64,000 bases of DNA from Nocardioides sp. PD653-B2 (GTDB lineage Bacteria > Actinomycetota > Actinomycetes > Propionibacteriales > Nocardioidaceae). Both the position numbers and the translations under genes were made by a program. Positions 42,189 to 50,288 of this stretch are shown one piece after another. The DNA lies in contig NZ_BDJE01000005.1 in the NCBI RefSeq assembly GCF_002117935.1, positions 1-64,000 on the forward strand, written 5' to 3'. Within the stretch, counting starts at the first letter, position 1; every line of letters starts with the position of its first letter. The notes beneath the pieces were generated by a model that saw only the letters and a list, made by a program, of their open reading frames with translations, ran no database searches and had not been told where the DNA came from.

Positions 42189-43382
42189 GTGCCTCGTCGA
42201 CCTGCTATCGGTCTTCTCGCCGCGTCCCTCGGCGTCCTCGGCTTGCTGGTCGCGGCTCCCGCGACCGCTGTCGCGGACCGAGACTGCGGAGACTTCGCCA
42301 GCCAGCGCGCGGCGCAGATCTTCTTCCTGAGCCAGGGTGGACCGCGGTCCGATCCCCACGGCCTGGACAGCGACGGCGATGGGATCGCCTGTGAGTCGAA
42401 CCCAGGCCCGTACTACTACGGCACCACACCACCAGGCGGCGGCAACGGACCGGACCCGCAGCCCGCTGTCACCGCCGTGCACTCCACGGTCCGTCTCGCC
42501 GTGCACCCGGGCAAGCGGATCACCGGGGAGTCATTCCGGATCGAGGTCTCGGTGCGGCCCGCGATCAGCCGGAAAGTCGAGGTCCAGCGCAGGATCAACG
42601 GGCACTGGAGACTTCTGGGCTCGGGAGTCACCGGTCGAGACGGCACCACCTCCGGAGCCTTCACAGCACCCAAGGCCGACGCGACCTACCGCGCCGTGGT
42701 GGAAGCTGTCACGAAAGGCGGCACGAAATACTCCGCCGCCACGAGCCAGGCTCGCGGCCTCGACCTCCAGCGACAGCGGGTCGTGCTGCGCTTCGACGAC
42801 AGCACTGTCGACGAAGGCGACCAGGCACGCGCCGTCGTCTACGCAAACCCCATTCGAGCCGGCCGGCCCGTCGTCTTGCAGATGAGGTCCGCAGGCATGT
42901 GGCGGACGGTGCGGATGAGCCAGTTCGACCGCCACGGCCGGGCCACCTTCACCATCACGCCCGATCTGGGCGAGGACACCTACCGGGCCGTGGCGCGCCG
43001 GTATCGGGGAGCAGCACCCAATCTGTCCGAGGCCGAGACGCTCACTGCCACCGACGTGACTCCTCCCCCGGCGCCGTACGACCTCGTCGCAGTTCCTGGA
43101 GACGGGACAGTCCAGCTCAGCTGGTCCCGGGTCGTCCCCGCGGACTTTGCTCGCCACGAGGTGTGGATGCGCACCGCCGACACGACGTGGTCGCTCGTCT
43201 CCGTCACCGAGTCGGACAATGTCGAGATCACCCTGCTCCAGAACGATGTGACCTACTGGTTCACGATCACCAGCGTGGACACCAACGGCAACGTCTCGGA
43301 CATGGCGGACGAGGTGGCGGCGACGCCGACCGCGCCAGCCCGCACACCAAGCTCGATGATCGATCGGCCGCCACGAGGCTGA
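42189..43382 (+). CDS. Secreted protein with Excalibur calcium-binding and Ig/fibronectin-like domains
   Basis: 397 residues. A signal peptide (PAIGLLAASLGVLGLLVAAPATA, split) is followed by an Excalibur motif: DCGDFASQRAAQIFF and LDSDGDGIACE (Asp/Cys calcium loop, about residues 32-70). Then come two Ig-like beta domains (about 95-280) and a fibronectin type III domain (PPPAPYDLVAVPGDGTVQLSW, about 290-390). GTG 42189 has a GGAGGAACCT ribosome site. It probably acts at the cell surface. No role in steroid catabolism is suggested. Confidence 0.8.
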   Translation: MPRRPAIGLLAASLGVLGLLVAAPATAVADRDCGDFASQRAAQIFFLSQGGPRSDPHGLDSDGDGIACESNPGPYYYGTTPPGGGNGPDPQPAVTAVHSTVRLAVHPGKRITGESFRIEVSVRPAISRKVEVQRRINGHWRLLGSGVTGRDGTTSGAFTAPKADATYRAVVEAVTKGGTKYSAATSQARGLDLQRQRVVLRFDDSTVDEGDQARAVVYANPIRAGRPVVLQMRSAGMWRTVRMSQFDRHGRATFTITPDLGEDTYRAVARRYRGAAPNLSEAETLTATDVTPPPAPYDLVAVPGDGTVQLSWSRVVPADFARHEVWMRTADTTWSLVSVTESDNVEITLLQNDVTYWFTITSVDTNGNVSDMADEVAATPTAPARTPSSMIDRPPRG

Positions 43383-43500
43383 AGACGGGGTCTCGACGAG
43401 GTCGTGGGCCCAGGGTTCCAGAGGTGTCCCCGGACGAGGTCGGCCGCCAGCACGGCCCGAACACATCGGTGATCAACGTCGTCGTACGGCGGAGGACCGC

Positions 43501-44418
43501 TCAGTGGGTCAACCCGGCCTCGATCTCGGCCAGCGCCTGGTCGAGGCCGACGGTCGGGGCCCAGCCCCACCGTCGAGCGCGGTCGGCCACGATCTGCCCG
43601 GTCCAGCCCGGCCCGTCGTCCCAGACCGGCTGGACGCCGAGGGCGTTCGTGACGGCGCCGTAGTAGTCCCGCTGGGTTGCCGGGGCGCTCGCGACGTTGA
43701 CCGCCGTGCACCCCCCGGCGACCGGGCCGGCCTCCGGGTCCTCGGAGCTGCGGACGACGCCGACAGCCAGGTCGGCCGCCAGTGCCGCCAGGTCCTCGAC
43801 GTGGACCCACGCGAAGGTCGCCTCCGGGACCGCGTGGCGGGCCGCCTCGTCCTCCCGCATCCGCGCCGGGCGCAGGGAGTTCCAGACCGACGAGCTGCTC
43901 GAGCCCAGGATCGCGGGCGGTCGCAGCAGCACGCGGGTCAGCCCGTCCACCCCGGCGAGGGCGGCGTCGACGTCCCGCTTGACCACGGGGTAGTCGCCGG
44001 CGTCGTCGGTCACCAGCTCGCCGTGCTCGTCGACGTCGCCGCGCCCGGGCGCGCGGTCGTAGACGGCTGCGGTCGACAGGTGCACCAACCGCTCCACCCC
44101 GGCGGCCGCCGCTGCCCCGGCCAGCACCAGCGTGCCGTCGAGCCCCACCCGGCGCTGGGTCTCCCCGTCCTCGCCCATCGGGTGCACGGTGGTGACCACC
44201 GCGCCGGCCCCCGCGACGGCGGTCGCCGCGAAGTCCGGGTCGGCGAAGTCACCCACCCGCTCGGTGAGCCCGGGCAGGACCGGCGCGGTCCCAGCTCGCC
44301 GTACGACGGCCCGGACCGTCGCCCCGCGCGCGCTGAGCGCCGCACAGACGCGGCTCCCGACGAGGCCGTTGGCCCCGGTGACGACGACAGGACCGGCTGA
44401 GGTGTGCGAGGAGGTCAT
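43501..44418 (-). CDS. NAD(P)-dependent epimerase/dehydratase-like protein
   Basis: 305 residues, atypical extended SDR. VVVTGANGLVGSRVCAALSARG is the TGxxGxxG loop (about residues 12-33), VERLVHLSTAAVYD and YPVVKRDVDAAL hold the active-site-like Tyr/Lys region. ATG 44418 is chosen over a GTG 9 bases upstream. It resembles NAD-dependent epimerase/dehydratase family proteins acting on sugars, flavonoid-like ketones or 3beta-hydroxysteroids; 3beta-HSD cannot be excluded, but nothing in the sequence forces it, and no KstR box is nearby. Confidence 0.75.
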   Translation of the reverse strand: MTSSHTSAGPVVVTGANGLVGSRVCAALSARGATVRAVVRRAGTAPVLPGLTERVGDFADPDFAATAVAGAGAVVTTVHPMGEDGETQRRVGLDGTLVLAGAAAAAGVERLVHLSTAAVYDRAPGRGDVDEHGELVTDDAGDYPVVKRDVDAALAGVDGLTRVLLRPPAILGSSSSSVWNSLRPARMREDEAARHAVPEATFAWVHVEDLAALAADLAVGVVRSSEDPEAGPVAGGCTAVNVASAPATQRDYYGAVTNALGVQPVWDDGPGWTGQIVADRARRWGWAPTVGLDQALAEIEAGLTH

Positions 44419-44571
44419 GACCCCCACGATGACAGGGCGTTCCTACCGGGTGACGTCCCACCGGGAGCGCCCGCCGACCCGGTGGCCGGCCCCCGGGTAG
44501 CGCTGCTCCGATGAGTTCGGCACGATCGAGTGGTCCATGGTGTTCATCCGCCACGTCGATGAGGAGCAGCA

Positions 44572-45216
44572 GTGAGGCAGCTGGTCAGGGTCCACAACTT
44601 CGCCGTCTCGAGCGACGGGTACGCCGCCGGCGAGGGCCAGAGTCTGGAGCACCCGTTCGGCCATGCCGACCCGATGGCCCTCATGAGCTGGGCCGGCGCC
44701 ACGGCCAGCTGGCCGAACCGGACCGACCCCGGCGGCAGCCGCGGGCTGGACGACTACCTGGTCCGCGACTTCCACCGCAACATCGGCGCCGAGATCATGG
44801 GGCGCAACAAGTTCAGCCCTCACCGGGGTCCGTGGACCGACCACGAGTGGCAGGGATGGTGGGGCGACGAACCGCCGTTCCACACGCCGGTCTTCGTGAT
44901 GACCCACCACGAGCGGCCCTCCTTCACGCTGTCCGACACGACCTTCCACTTCGTGAGCGGCGACCCGGCGTCCGTGCTGGAGCGCGCCCTCGACGCCGCC
45001 GGCGGCAAGGACGTCCGTCTCGGCGGTGGCGCGAACACCGTGCGACAGTTCCTCGACGCCGACCTCGTCGACACGCTCCACATCGCGGTCGCACCCGTCG
45101 AGCTCGGCGCCGGGTCCCGGCTCTGGGACTCCCCCGACGACCTCCTCGACCGCTATCACCGTGACGTCGTGCCCGGCTCCAGCGGCGTCGTGCACCACCT
45201 CTTCTGGCGCGACTGA
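44572..45216 (+). CDS. Dihydrofolate reductase-family (RibD C-terminal-like) protein
   Basis: 214 residues. VHNFAVSSDGYAAGEGQS, GAEIMGRNKFSPHRGPW, VFVMTHHERPSF, and GKDVRLGGGANTVRQFLDADLVDTLHIAVAPVELGAG are the DHFR-like fold signatures (NADPH site around GGGAN). GTG 44572 follows GAGGAGCAGCA. It is not essential-type FolA; proteins of this type reduce riboflavin-precursor or unknown substrates. It is divergent from the epimerase-like gene and lies just before the kstD promoter. Confidence 0.78.
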   Translation: MRQLVRVHNFAVSSDGYAAGEGQSLEHPFGHADPMALMSWAGATASWPNRTDPGGSRGLDDYLVRDFHRNIGAEIMGRNKFSPHRGPWTDHEWQGWWGDEPPFHTPVFVMTHHERPSFTLSDTTFHFVSGDPASVLERALDAAGGKDVRLGGGANTVRQFLDADLVDTLHIAVAPVELGAGSRLWDSPDDLLDRYHRDVVPGSSGVVHHLFWRD

Positions 45217-45290
45217 CCCTCCTCGCGGACTACGCCGTACGGGCGATGCCGCTCCGGGCGACGGAGTCCCGGGAGGTCCCGGCAGGATAA

Positions 45291-45304
45291 TAGAACCTGT
45301 TACA
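45291..45304. promoter_or_regulatory. KstR operator of kstD
   Basis: TAGAACCTGTTACA fits TnnAACnnGTTnnA exactly. TACAGT (45301-45306) lies 8 bases before the kstD ATG. The 20-base element 45291-45310 is nearly identical to that before the chsE fusion (58549-58568 on the opposite strand), differing only at the two central bases. Confidence 0.83.
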
Positions 45305-45314
45305 GTTTCGGGCC

Positions 45315-46982
45315 ATGGAGACCCCCTTCCCCGCTGAGGTGGACGTCGTGGTCGTGGGCGCAGGTGGCGCCGGGATGACCGCTGCCCTGGCCGCCAGGTC
45401 CTTCGGCCTGGACACCGTGCTCCTGGAGAAGAGCGCCTACTTCGGCGGGTCGACCGCGCGCAGCGGTGGCGGGGTGTGGATCCCGAACAACTACGCGCTC
45501 CGCGACGCCGGCCAGGGCGACGACCCGGAGCTCTCGCGGCTCTACCTCGACTCCATCGTGGGCGACGTCGTGCCCAAGACCCGCCGCGACACCTACCTCG
45601 AGCGCGGTCCCGAGGTCATGGACTTCATCAGGGCGAGGACGCCGGTGCGGTTCACCTGGGTCCCGGACTACTCCGACTACCTGCCCGAGCAGCCGGGCGG
45701 CCGCCCGGCCGGCCGCAGCGTCGAGCCGATCCCGTTGGACGCGCGCTTCCTCGGCGACGAGCTGGAGCACCTGCACCCGCAGTACACCAAGGCACCGGCC
45801 AACCTGATCGTCACCCAGGCCGACTTCCGCAAGATCAGCCTCGGCCTGCGCAGCGTCCGCGGTCCCCTCACCATGGTGAAGGTCCTGCTGAAGCGGATCG
45901 TCAGCCTGATCCGCGGCCAGAAGATGTTCGCGATGGGCAACGCCATCTCGATCGGGCTCCGCCAGGGCCTCGTCGAGGCGGGCGTCCCCGTCCACTACGA
46001 GACCGAGCTGACCGACCTGGTGATCGAGGACGGCCGGGTGGTGGGTGTCCGGGTCCTGCGCGACGGCGAGACCGTGACCGTGCGCGCGCGGCGCGGCGTG
46101 ATCCTCGGCAGCGGCGGCTTCGAGAAGAACCTCGAGATGCGCGAGAAGTACCAGCCCCAGCCGACCTCGGTCGACTGGACGACCGGCTCGCAGTTCAACA
46201 CCGGCGGCGGCGTGCTCGCCGGCATCGCCGCCGGGGCCGAGGTCGACCTGATGGACGACGCCTGGTGGGGCCCGACGATCCCCCTGCCGTCCGGGCCGTG
46301 GTTCTGCCTGGCCGAGCGCAACCTGCCGGGCTCGATCATCGTCAACAGCGCCGGCAAGCGGTTCATGAACGAGGCGCTGCCGTACGTCGAGGCGGTGCAC
46401 GAGATCTACCGGGGTGAGGCCACCGGCGTCTCGCACGTCCCGGCCTGGATGATCATCGACCAGCGCTACCGCAACCGGTACCTCTTCGCGGGGCTGTCGC
46501 CGCGCCAGCCGTTCCCCGGCCGCTGGTACCAGAGCGGCACCGTCAAGAAGGCCGACAGCCTCGAGGCGCTCGCCGCCCAGATCGAGGTGCCCCCGAGCGC
46601 CCTGACGAGCACGGTCGAGCGGTTCAACGGCTTCGCGAGGAGCGGCGTCGACGCCGACTTCCACCGCGGCGAGAGCGCCTACGACCAGTACTACTCCGAC
46701 CCGAGGGTCAAGCCGAACCCGTCACTGCACACCATCGACCAGGGCCCGTTCTACGCGGTCAAGATCGTCCCCGGCGACCTCGGCACCAAGGGCGGCCTGG
46801 TCACCGACGAGCGGGCCCGCGTGCTGCGCGCCGACGGGTCGGCGATCCCCGGCCTGTACGCCGCGGGCAACGTCTCGGCAGCCGTCATGGGCAACACGTA
46901 CGCCGGACCCGGCGCCACCATCGGACCCGCCCTGACGTTCGGCTACCTCGCCGCCGAGGACATCGCCAAGGACACCCGCTGA
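45315..46982 (+). CDS. kstD: 3-Ketosteroid delta-1-dehydrogenase KstD
   Basis: 555 residues, FAD-dependent. The dinucleotide loop VVVVGAGGAGMTAALAARSF is near residues 11-30. GGSTARSGGGVWIPNN and the C-terminal GNVSAAVMGNTYAGPGATIG with TFGYLAAEDIA are KstD hallmarks, including the conserved Tyr and Gly near the steroid C3 carbonyl. It introduces the C1-C2 double bond that, with 9alpha-hydroxylation by KshAB (absent here), triggers ring B opening. ATG 45315 shares a KstR-controlled, nearly leaderless promoter. It overlaps the MaoC gene by one base. Confidence 0.93.
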   Translation: METPFPAEVDVVVVGAGGAGMTAALAARSFGLDTVLLEKSAYFGGSTARSGGGVWIPNNYALRDAGQGDDPELSRLYLDSIVGDVVPKTRRDTYLERGPEVMDFIRARTPVRFTWVPDYSDYLPEQPGGRPAGRSVEPIPLDARFLGDELEHLHPQYTKAPANLIVTQADFRKISLGLRSVRGPLTMVKVLLKRIVSLIRGQKMFAMGNAISIGLRQGLVEAGVPVHYETELTDLVIEDGRVVGVRVLRDGETVTVRARRGVILGSGGFEKNLEMREKYQPQPTSVDWTTGSQFNTGGGVLAGIAAGAEVDLMDDAWWGPTIPLPSGPWFCLAERNLPGSIIVNSAGKRFMNEALPYVEAVHEIYRGEATGVSHVPAWMIIDQRYRNRYLFAGLSPRQPFPGRWYQSGTVKKADSLEALAAQIEVPPSALTSTVERFNGFARSGVDADFHRGESAYDQYYSDPRVKPNPSLHTIDQGPFYAVKIVPGDLGTKGGLVTDERARVLRADGSAIPGLYAAGNVSAAVMGNTYAGPGATIGPALTFGYLAAEDIAKDTR

Positions 46983-47863
46983 TGCCCATCGATCCCGACA
47001 TCGCGATCGGCGCCGACCTCGGCTCGCGCGACTTCTCGTGGTCGGAGAGCGACGTGCTGCTCTACCACCTCGGCATCGGCGCCGGCTCCAAGCCCGGCGA
47101 CCACCTGTCGCCGGCCGCGCTGCGCTACACGCTGGACGGCCCCGGGCTCCAGGTGCTGCCGTCGTTCGGCGTCGTGGCGCCGACCTTCCACGAGACCGAC
47201 CCGCCGCCGCTCGACCTCCCGGGCTGCGACATCAACCTCACCCAGGTCGTGCACGGCTCGCAGTCGATCACGGTCACCGGCCCGCTCCCGACCTCGGGCT
47301 CGGCCACCGTCCGCACCCGGATCAGTGAGATCTGGGACAAGGGGAGGGCCGCGGTCATCTGGCAGGAGGGCGTCGCGACGTCGGCCTCCGGCGAGGAGCT
47401 GTGGACCACCCGCTCGTCGATCTTCGTCAGGGGCGAGGGCGGCTGGGGCGGCGATCGCGGGCGGTCCCAGGCCGTCGAGGTCCCCGGCCGCACGCCCGAC
47501 ACGGACACGACGTACGACGTGACGCCCCAGCAGGCGATGCTCTACCGCCTCTGCGGCGACCGGAACCCGCTGCACGCCGACCCGGACTTCGCCCAGGCGG
47601 CCGGCTTCCCCGCGCCGATCCTGCACGGGCTGTGCTCCTACGGCATCGTGCTGCGCACCCTCACCGACGAGCTGCTCGACGGGGACGCGACGAGGGTCGC
47701 CGGCTTCGGCGTGAAGTTCGCCGGCGTCGTCTTCCCCGGCGAGTCGATCCGGGTCACCGGCTGGCGCGAGGACGGCCGGATCACCGGCGCGGCCACCGTC
47801 GCCGGCGGCGAGCGCGACGGCGCGCCCGTGCTCGGCGACGTGGTGCTGACGGTCAGCGGCTGA
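46982..47863 (+). CDS. MaoC-family (R)-specific enoyl-CoA hydratase
   Basis: 293 residues, double hot-dog hydratase. The C-terminal half contains the hydratase-2 motif: RLCGDRNPLHADPDFAQAAGFPAPILHG, split, with Asp and His catalytic pair near residue 190. The N-terminal half is a second, non-catalytic hot-dog. Such enzymes hydrate 24-enoyl-CoA intermediates of bile acid or cholesterol side chains; a related hydratase follows kstD in mycobacteria. ATG 46982 overlaps the kstD stop (TGATG). Its 3' end overlaps the convergent alcohol dehydrogenase gene by 11 bases. Confidence 0.86.
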   Translation: MPIDPDIAIGADLGSRDFSWSESDVLLYHLGIGAGSKPGDHLSPAALRYTLDGPGLQVLPSFGVVAPTFHETDPPPLDLPGCDINLTQVVHGSQSITVTGPLPTSGSATVRTRISEIWDKGRAAVIWQEGVATSASGEELWTTRSSIFVRGEGGWGGDRGRSQAVEVPGRTPDTDTTYDVTPQQAMLYRLCGDRNPLHADPDFAQAAGFPAPILHGLCSYGIVLRTLTDELLDGDATRVAGFGVKFAGVVFPGESIRVTGWREDGRITGAATVAGGERDGAPVLGDVVLTVSG

Positions 47864-48908
47864 TCACGACCTTCAGCGCCTTGGTCTCCTGGGCCCGCCC
47901 GAACGTGTCGTAGGCCTCGAGTACCTGGTCGAAGGTGAAGTGGTGCGTCGCGAACTTCTCGGCCGGGAGCTTGTGCTGGGCCACGAGCTTCAGCAGCATC
48001 GGCGTGGTCGAGGTGCTCACCAGGCCCATCGTGATCGCGATGTCCTTGATCCACAGGTCCTGGAGCGCCAGCTCGGCCGGGGCGCCGTGCACGCCCACGT
48101 TGGCGACGGTGCCGCCGGGCCGCACGATCGCGGTGCAGGCCTCGAAGGTGGCCGGGACCCCGACCGCCTCGATGGCCACGTCGACTCCGAAGCCGTCGGT
48201 CATGGCCAGCACCTGCTCGGCCCAGTCGGACGCACCGCTGTCGACGGTGTCCGTGGCGCCGAACTCGCGCGCCTGCTCGAGCCGGTTGGCGTCGAGGTCG
48301 AGCGCGATGATGCGCGCCGCGCCGTACAGACTGGACGTCATGATCGCGGCCAGGCCCACCGGGCCGGACCCCACGACGGCGACGACGTCACCGGGCTTCA
48401 CCCGGCCGTAGCGCACGCCGATCTCGAAGCCGGTGGGCAAGATGTCGGACAGCATCACGGCCGCCTCGTCGCTGACTCCCTCGGGTACGCGGTAGACCGA
48501 GTTGTCCGCGAACGGGACCCGGACCAGCTCGGCCTGGGTGCCGTCGATCAGGTGCCCGAAGACCCACCCGATGCCGCTCGCGCCCTCGTCGGCGAGGCAG
48601 TGCGCGTAGAGACCCTGGTGGCAGTACGAGCAGGATCCGCACGCGCTGATGCAGGAGATGATCACGCGGTCGCCCGGCGCGACGGAGGAGACGGCGGAGC
48701 CGATCTCGACGACCGTGCCGACGCCCTCGTGGCCGAGGATCCGGCCCTCGCTCACCGCGGGCACGTCGCCCTTGAGGATGTGGAGATCGGTGCCGCAGAT
48801 GGTCGTGGTGTCGATGCGGACGATGATGTCGGACGGGTCCTTGATGGCCGGGTCCGGGACGTCCTCCCAGGCCTTCCGGCCGGGGCCGTGGTAGACGAGC
48901 GCCTTCAT
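47853..48908 (-). CDS. Zinc-dependent medium-chain alcohol dehydrogenase
   Basis: 351 residues. Catalytic zinc ligands are Cys in TTTICGTDLHILKG and His/Glu in GHEGVGTVVE; the structural zinc cluster is CISACGSCSYCHQGLYAHC. The NAD loop is VVGSGPVGLAA near residue 175. ATG 48908 has a GGAGAGGAACC ribosome site. It resembles propanol-preferring/formaldehyde-type ADHs. No KstR box is near and its link to the kstD unit is only convergence. Confidence 0.87.
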   Translation of the reverse strand: MKALVYHGPGRKAWEDVPDPAIKDPSDIIVRIDTTTICGTDLHILKGDVPAVSEGRILGHEGVGTVVEIGSAVSSVAPGDRVIISCISACGSCSYCHQGLYAHCLADEGASGIGWVFGHLIDGTQAELVRVPFADNSVYRVPEGVSDEAAVMLSDILPTGFEIGVRYGRVKPGDVVAVVGSGPVGLAAIMTSSLYGAARIIALDLDANRLEQAREFGATDTVDSGASDWAEQVLAMTDGFGVDVAIEAVGVPATFEACTAIVRPGGTVANVGVHGAPAELALQDLWIKDIAITMGLVSTSTTPMLLKLVAQHKLPAEKFATHHFTFDQVLEAYDTFGRAQETKALKVVISR

Positions 48909-49055
48909 GATGGGTTCCTCTCCAAGACGGGTCCCGGGCAGGGTGATCCGCGTCCGGGACGGAGCTTCACCTTCATGCTCCGCGGGGCGCCAGCCCCGGG
49001 AAGGGCACAAGGACCCGCTCGCGCGGGGTCCCAGGTCTCCTGTCGGCGCCTGGGC

Positions 49056-50255
49056 TCAGGCCGGCTTACGACCCACGACGTACAGCCGCTGGGTCGTCTC
49101 GTCGCGGTGGGCGAGAGGTCCGCGGTGGTACCACTCGATGTCGACGAGCCCCGCCTTCTCCACGAGGCCGGCGACGAAGAGCGGGTCGTGCAGCACGAAG
49201 TCGAGGTCGACCTGCTGCTCGAACCAGGTGTCGACGTGGCGGACCTCGGCGCCGGCGTGCATGCCGAGCACCAGCCAGCCGCCGGGTGCCAGCGGGCGGG
49301 CCAGCGACGCGATCGCCTCCGGCAGCTCGGACGCCGCGAGGTGGATCAGGGAGTACCACCCGAGGACGGCGGCCCAGCCGCTGCTGGTCGTCGGGCGCAT
49401 CAGGCGGCGCAGGTCGCCGACCTCGTAGGTGCCGTCGGGGAAGCGGCGCCGCGCCTCCTCGATCATCCCGGGCGACAGGTCGGTGCCGGTCGCGTCCGCG
49501 CCGGCCTCGGCCAGGTACGCCGTGACGTGGCCGGGTCCGCAGCCCACCTCGACGACCGGTCCCCCGTCGGCGTGCGCGGCGACCCGGTCGAGCAGCCAGC
49601 CCTCGAAGGGCAGCCCGGTGAGCTCGTTGAAGAGGCGCGCGGCGTAGTCGCCCGCGACCGCGTCGTACGCCGCCCGCACCCGCTCGTCGCGCGCCTCGGG
49701 GCCGTGGGTGAGCACCACGTCGCGGTCGACGGGGGCCGCGGCCGTCGGCTCCGGACCGGACTCCCCCAGGCAGTGCACCCAGCGCGCGTCGTGCTGGCCG
49801 GCCTGGCGCGGCAGCACGCGCACCAGCCCGCGCTCGGCCATCCGGGCCAGGCAGCGCTCGACCTCGCCGCGGTCGGCGAAGGCGTGCAACCGGTCGGTGC
49901 GCGTCTTCAGCTCACCCGGCGCGTTGGCGCCGCGGAGCAGGAGCACCGTGATGATCGCGCGCTCGTCGTCGTCGAGGCCGAGGGACTCCGCCAGCACCTG
50001 GTGGTACTTCAGGGTCCGGCGGCCGCTGTCGGACCAGACGATCCGCAGCAGACCGCGGTCCTTGAGGCTGCGTGCGACCCGCTCGATGGTCTGCTCGTCG
50101 TAGTCCACGACCGGCTCGCGGCTCGACGTCTGGTTGCAGGCGGTGCGCAGGCCGCTGAGTGAGAGCGGGTAGCTCGCCGGGACGGTCCGCTCCTTCTCCA
50201 GGAGGCTGCCGAGGATGCGCTGCTCCTCGGCCTCGAGCACGGGCAGGTCGGGCAT
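49056..50255 (-). CDS. DUF480 (YceH-type) winged-helix protein fused to a SAM methyltransferase
   Basis: 399 residues. Residues 1-160 are DUF480/YceH: LEAEEQRILGSLLEKERTVPASYPLSL and NQTSSREPVVDYDE are diagnostic. From about 190 on is a class I methyltransferase: VVEVGCGPGHVTAYLAEAGA (SAM loop), GTDLSPGMIEEARRRFP and WAAVLGWYSLIHLAASELPEA. This domain fusion is known in actinobacteria but uncommon; the function is unknown. TAGGGT followed by 6 bases before ATG 50255 indicates a leaderless start. Divergent from hrpB. Confidence 0.83.
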   Translation of the reverse strand: MPDLPVLEAEEQRILGSLLEKERTVPASYPLSLSGLRTACNQTSSREPVVDYDEQTIERVARSLKDRGLLRIVWSDSGRRTLKYHQVLAESLGLDDDERAIITVLLLRGANAPGELKTRTDRLHAFADRGEVERCLARMAERGLVRVLPRQAGQHDARWVHCLGESGPEPTAAAPVDRDVVLTHGPEARDERVRAAYDAVAGDYAARLFNELTGLPFEGWLLDRVAAHADGGPVVEVGCGPGHVTAYLAEAGADATGTDLSPGMIEEARRRFPDGTYEVGDLRRLMRPTTSSGWAAVLGWYSLIHLAASELPEAIASLARPLAPGGWLVLGMHAGAEVRHVDTWFEQQVDLDFVLHDPLFVAGLVEKAGLVDIEWYHRGPLAHRDETTQRLYVVGRKPA

Positions 50256-50288
50256 GGCACGACCCTACTGACCCGCCAGACTGTCCCC

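Noticed and set aside
43385..43410. Third copy of the GGTCTCGA-type palindrome near GGGGTCTCGACGAGGTCG
   Set aside because: Only one arm-like stretch is present without the matching TCGAGTAGC arm, so it is not a convincing copy.
43501..44418. 3-beta-hydroxysteroid dehydrogenase assignment for the epimerase-like gene
   Set aside because: The fold permits it, but there is no KstR box, no operon link and no specific motif, so only a general epimerase/dehydratase call is kept.
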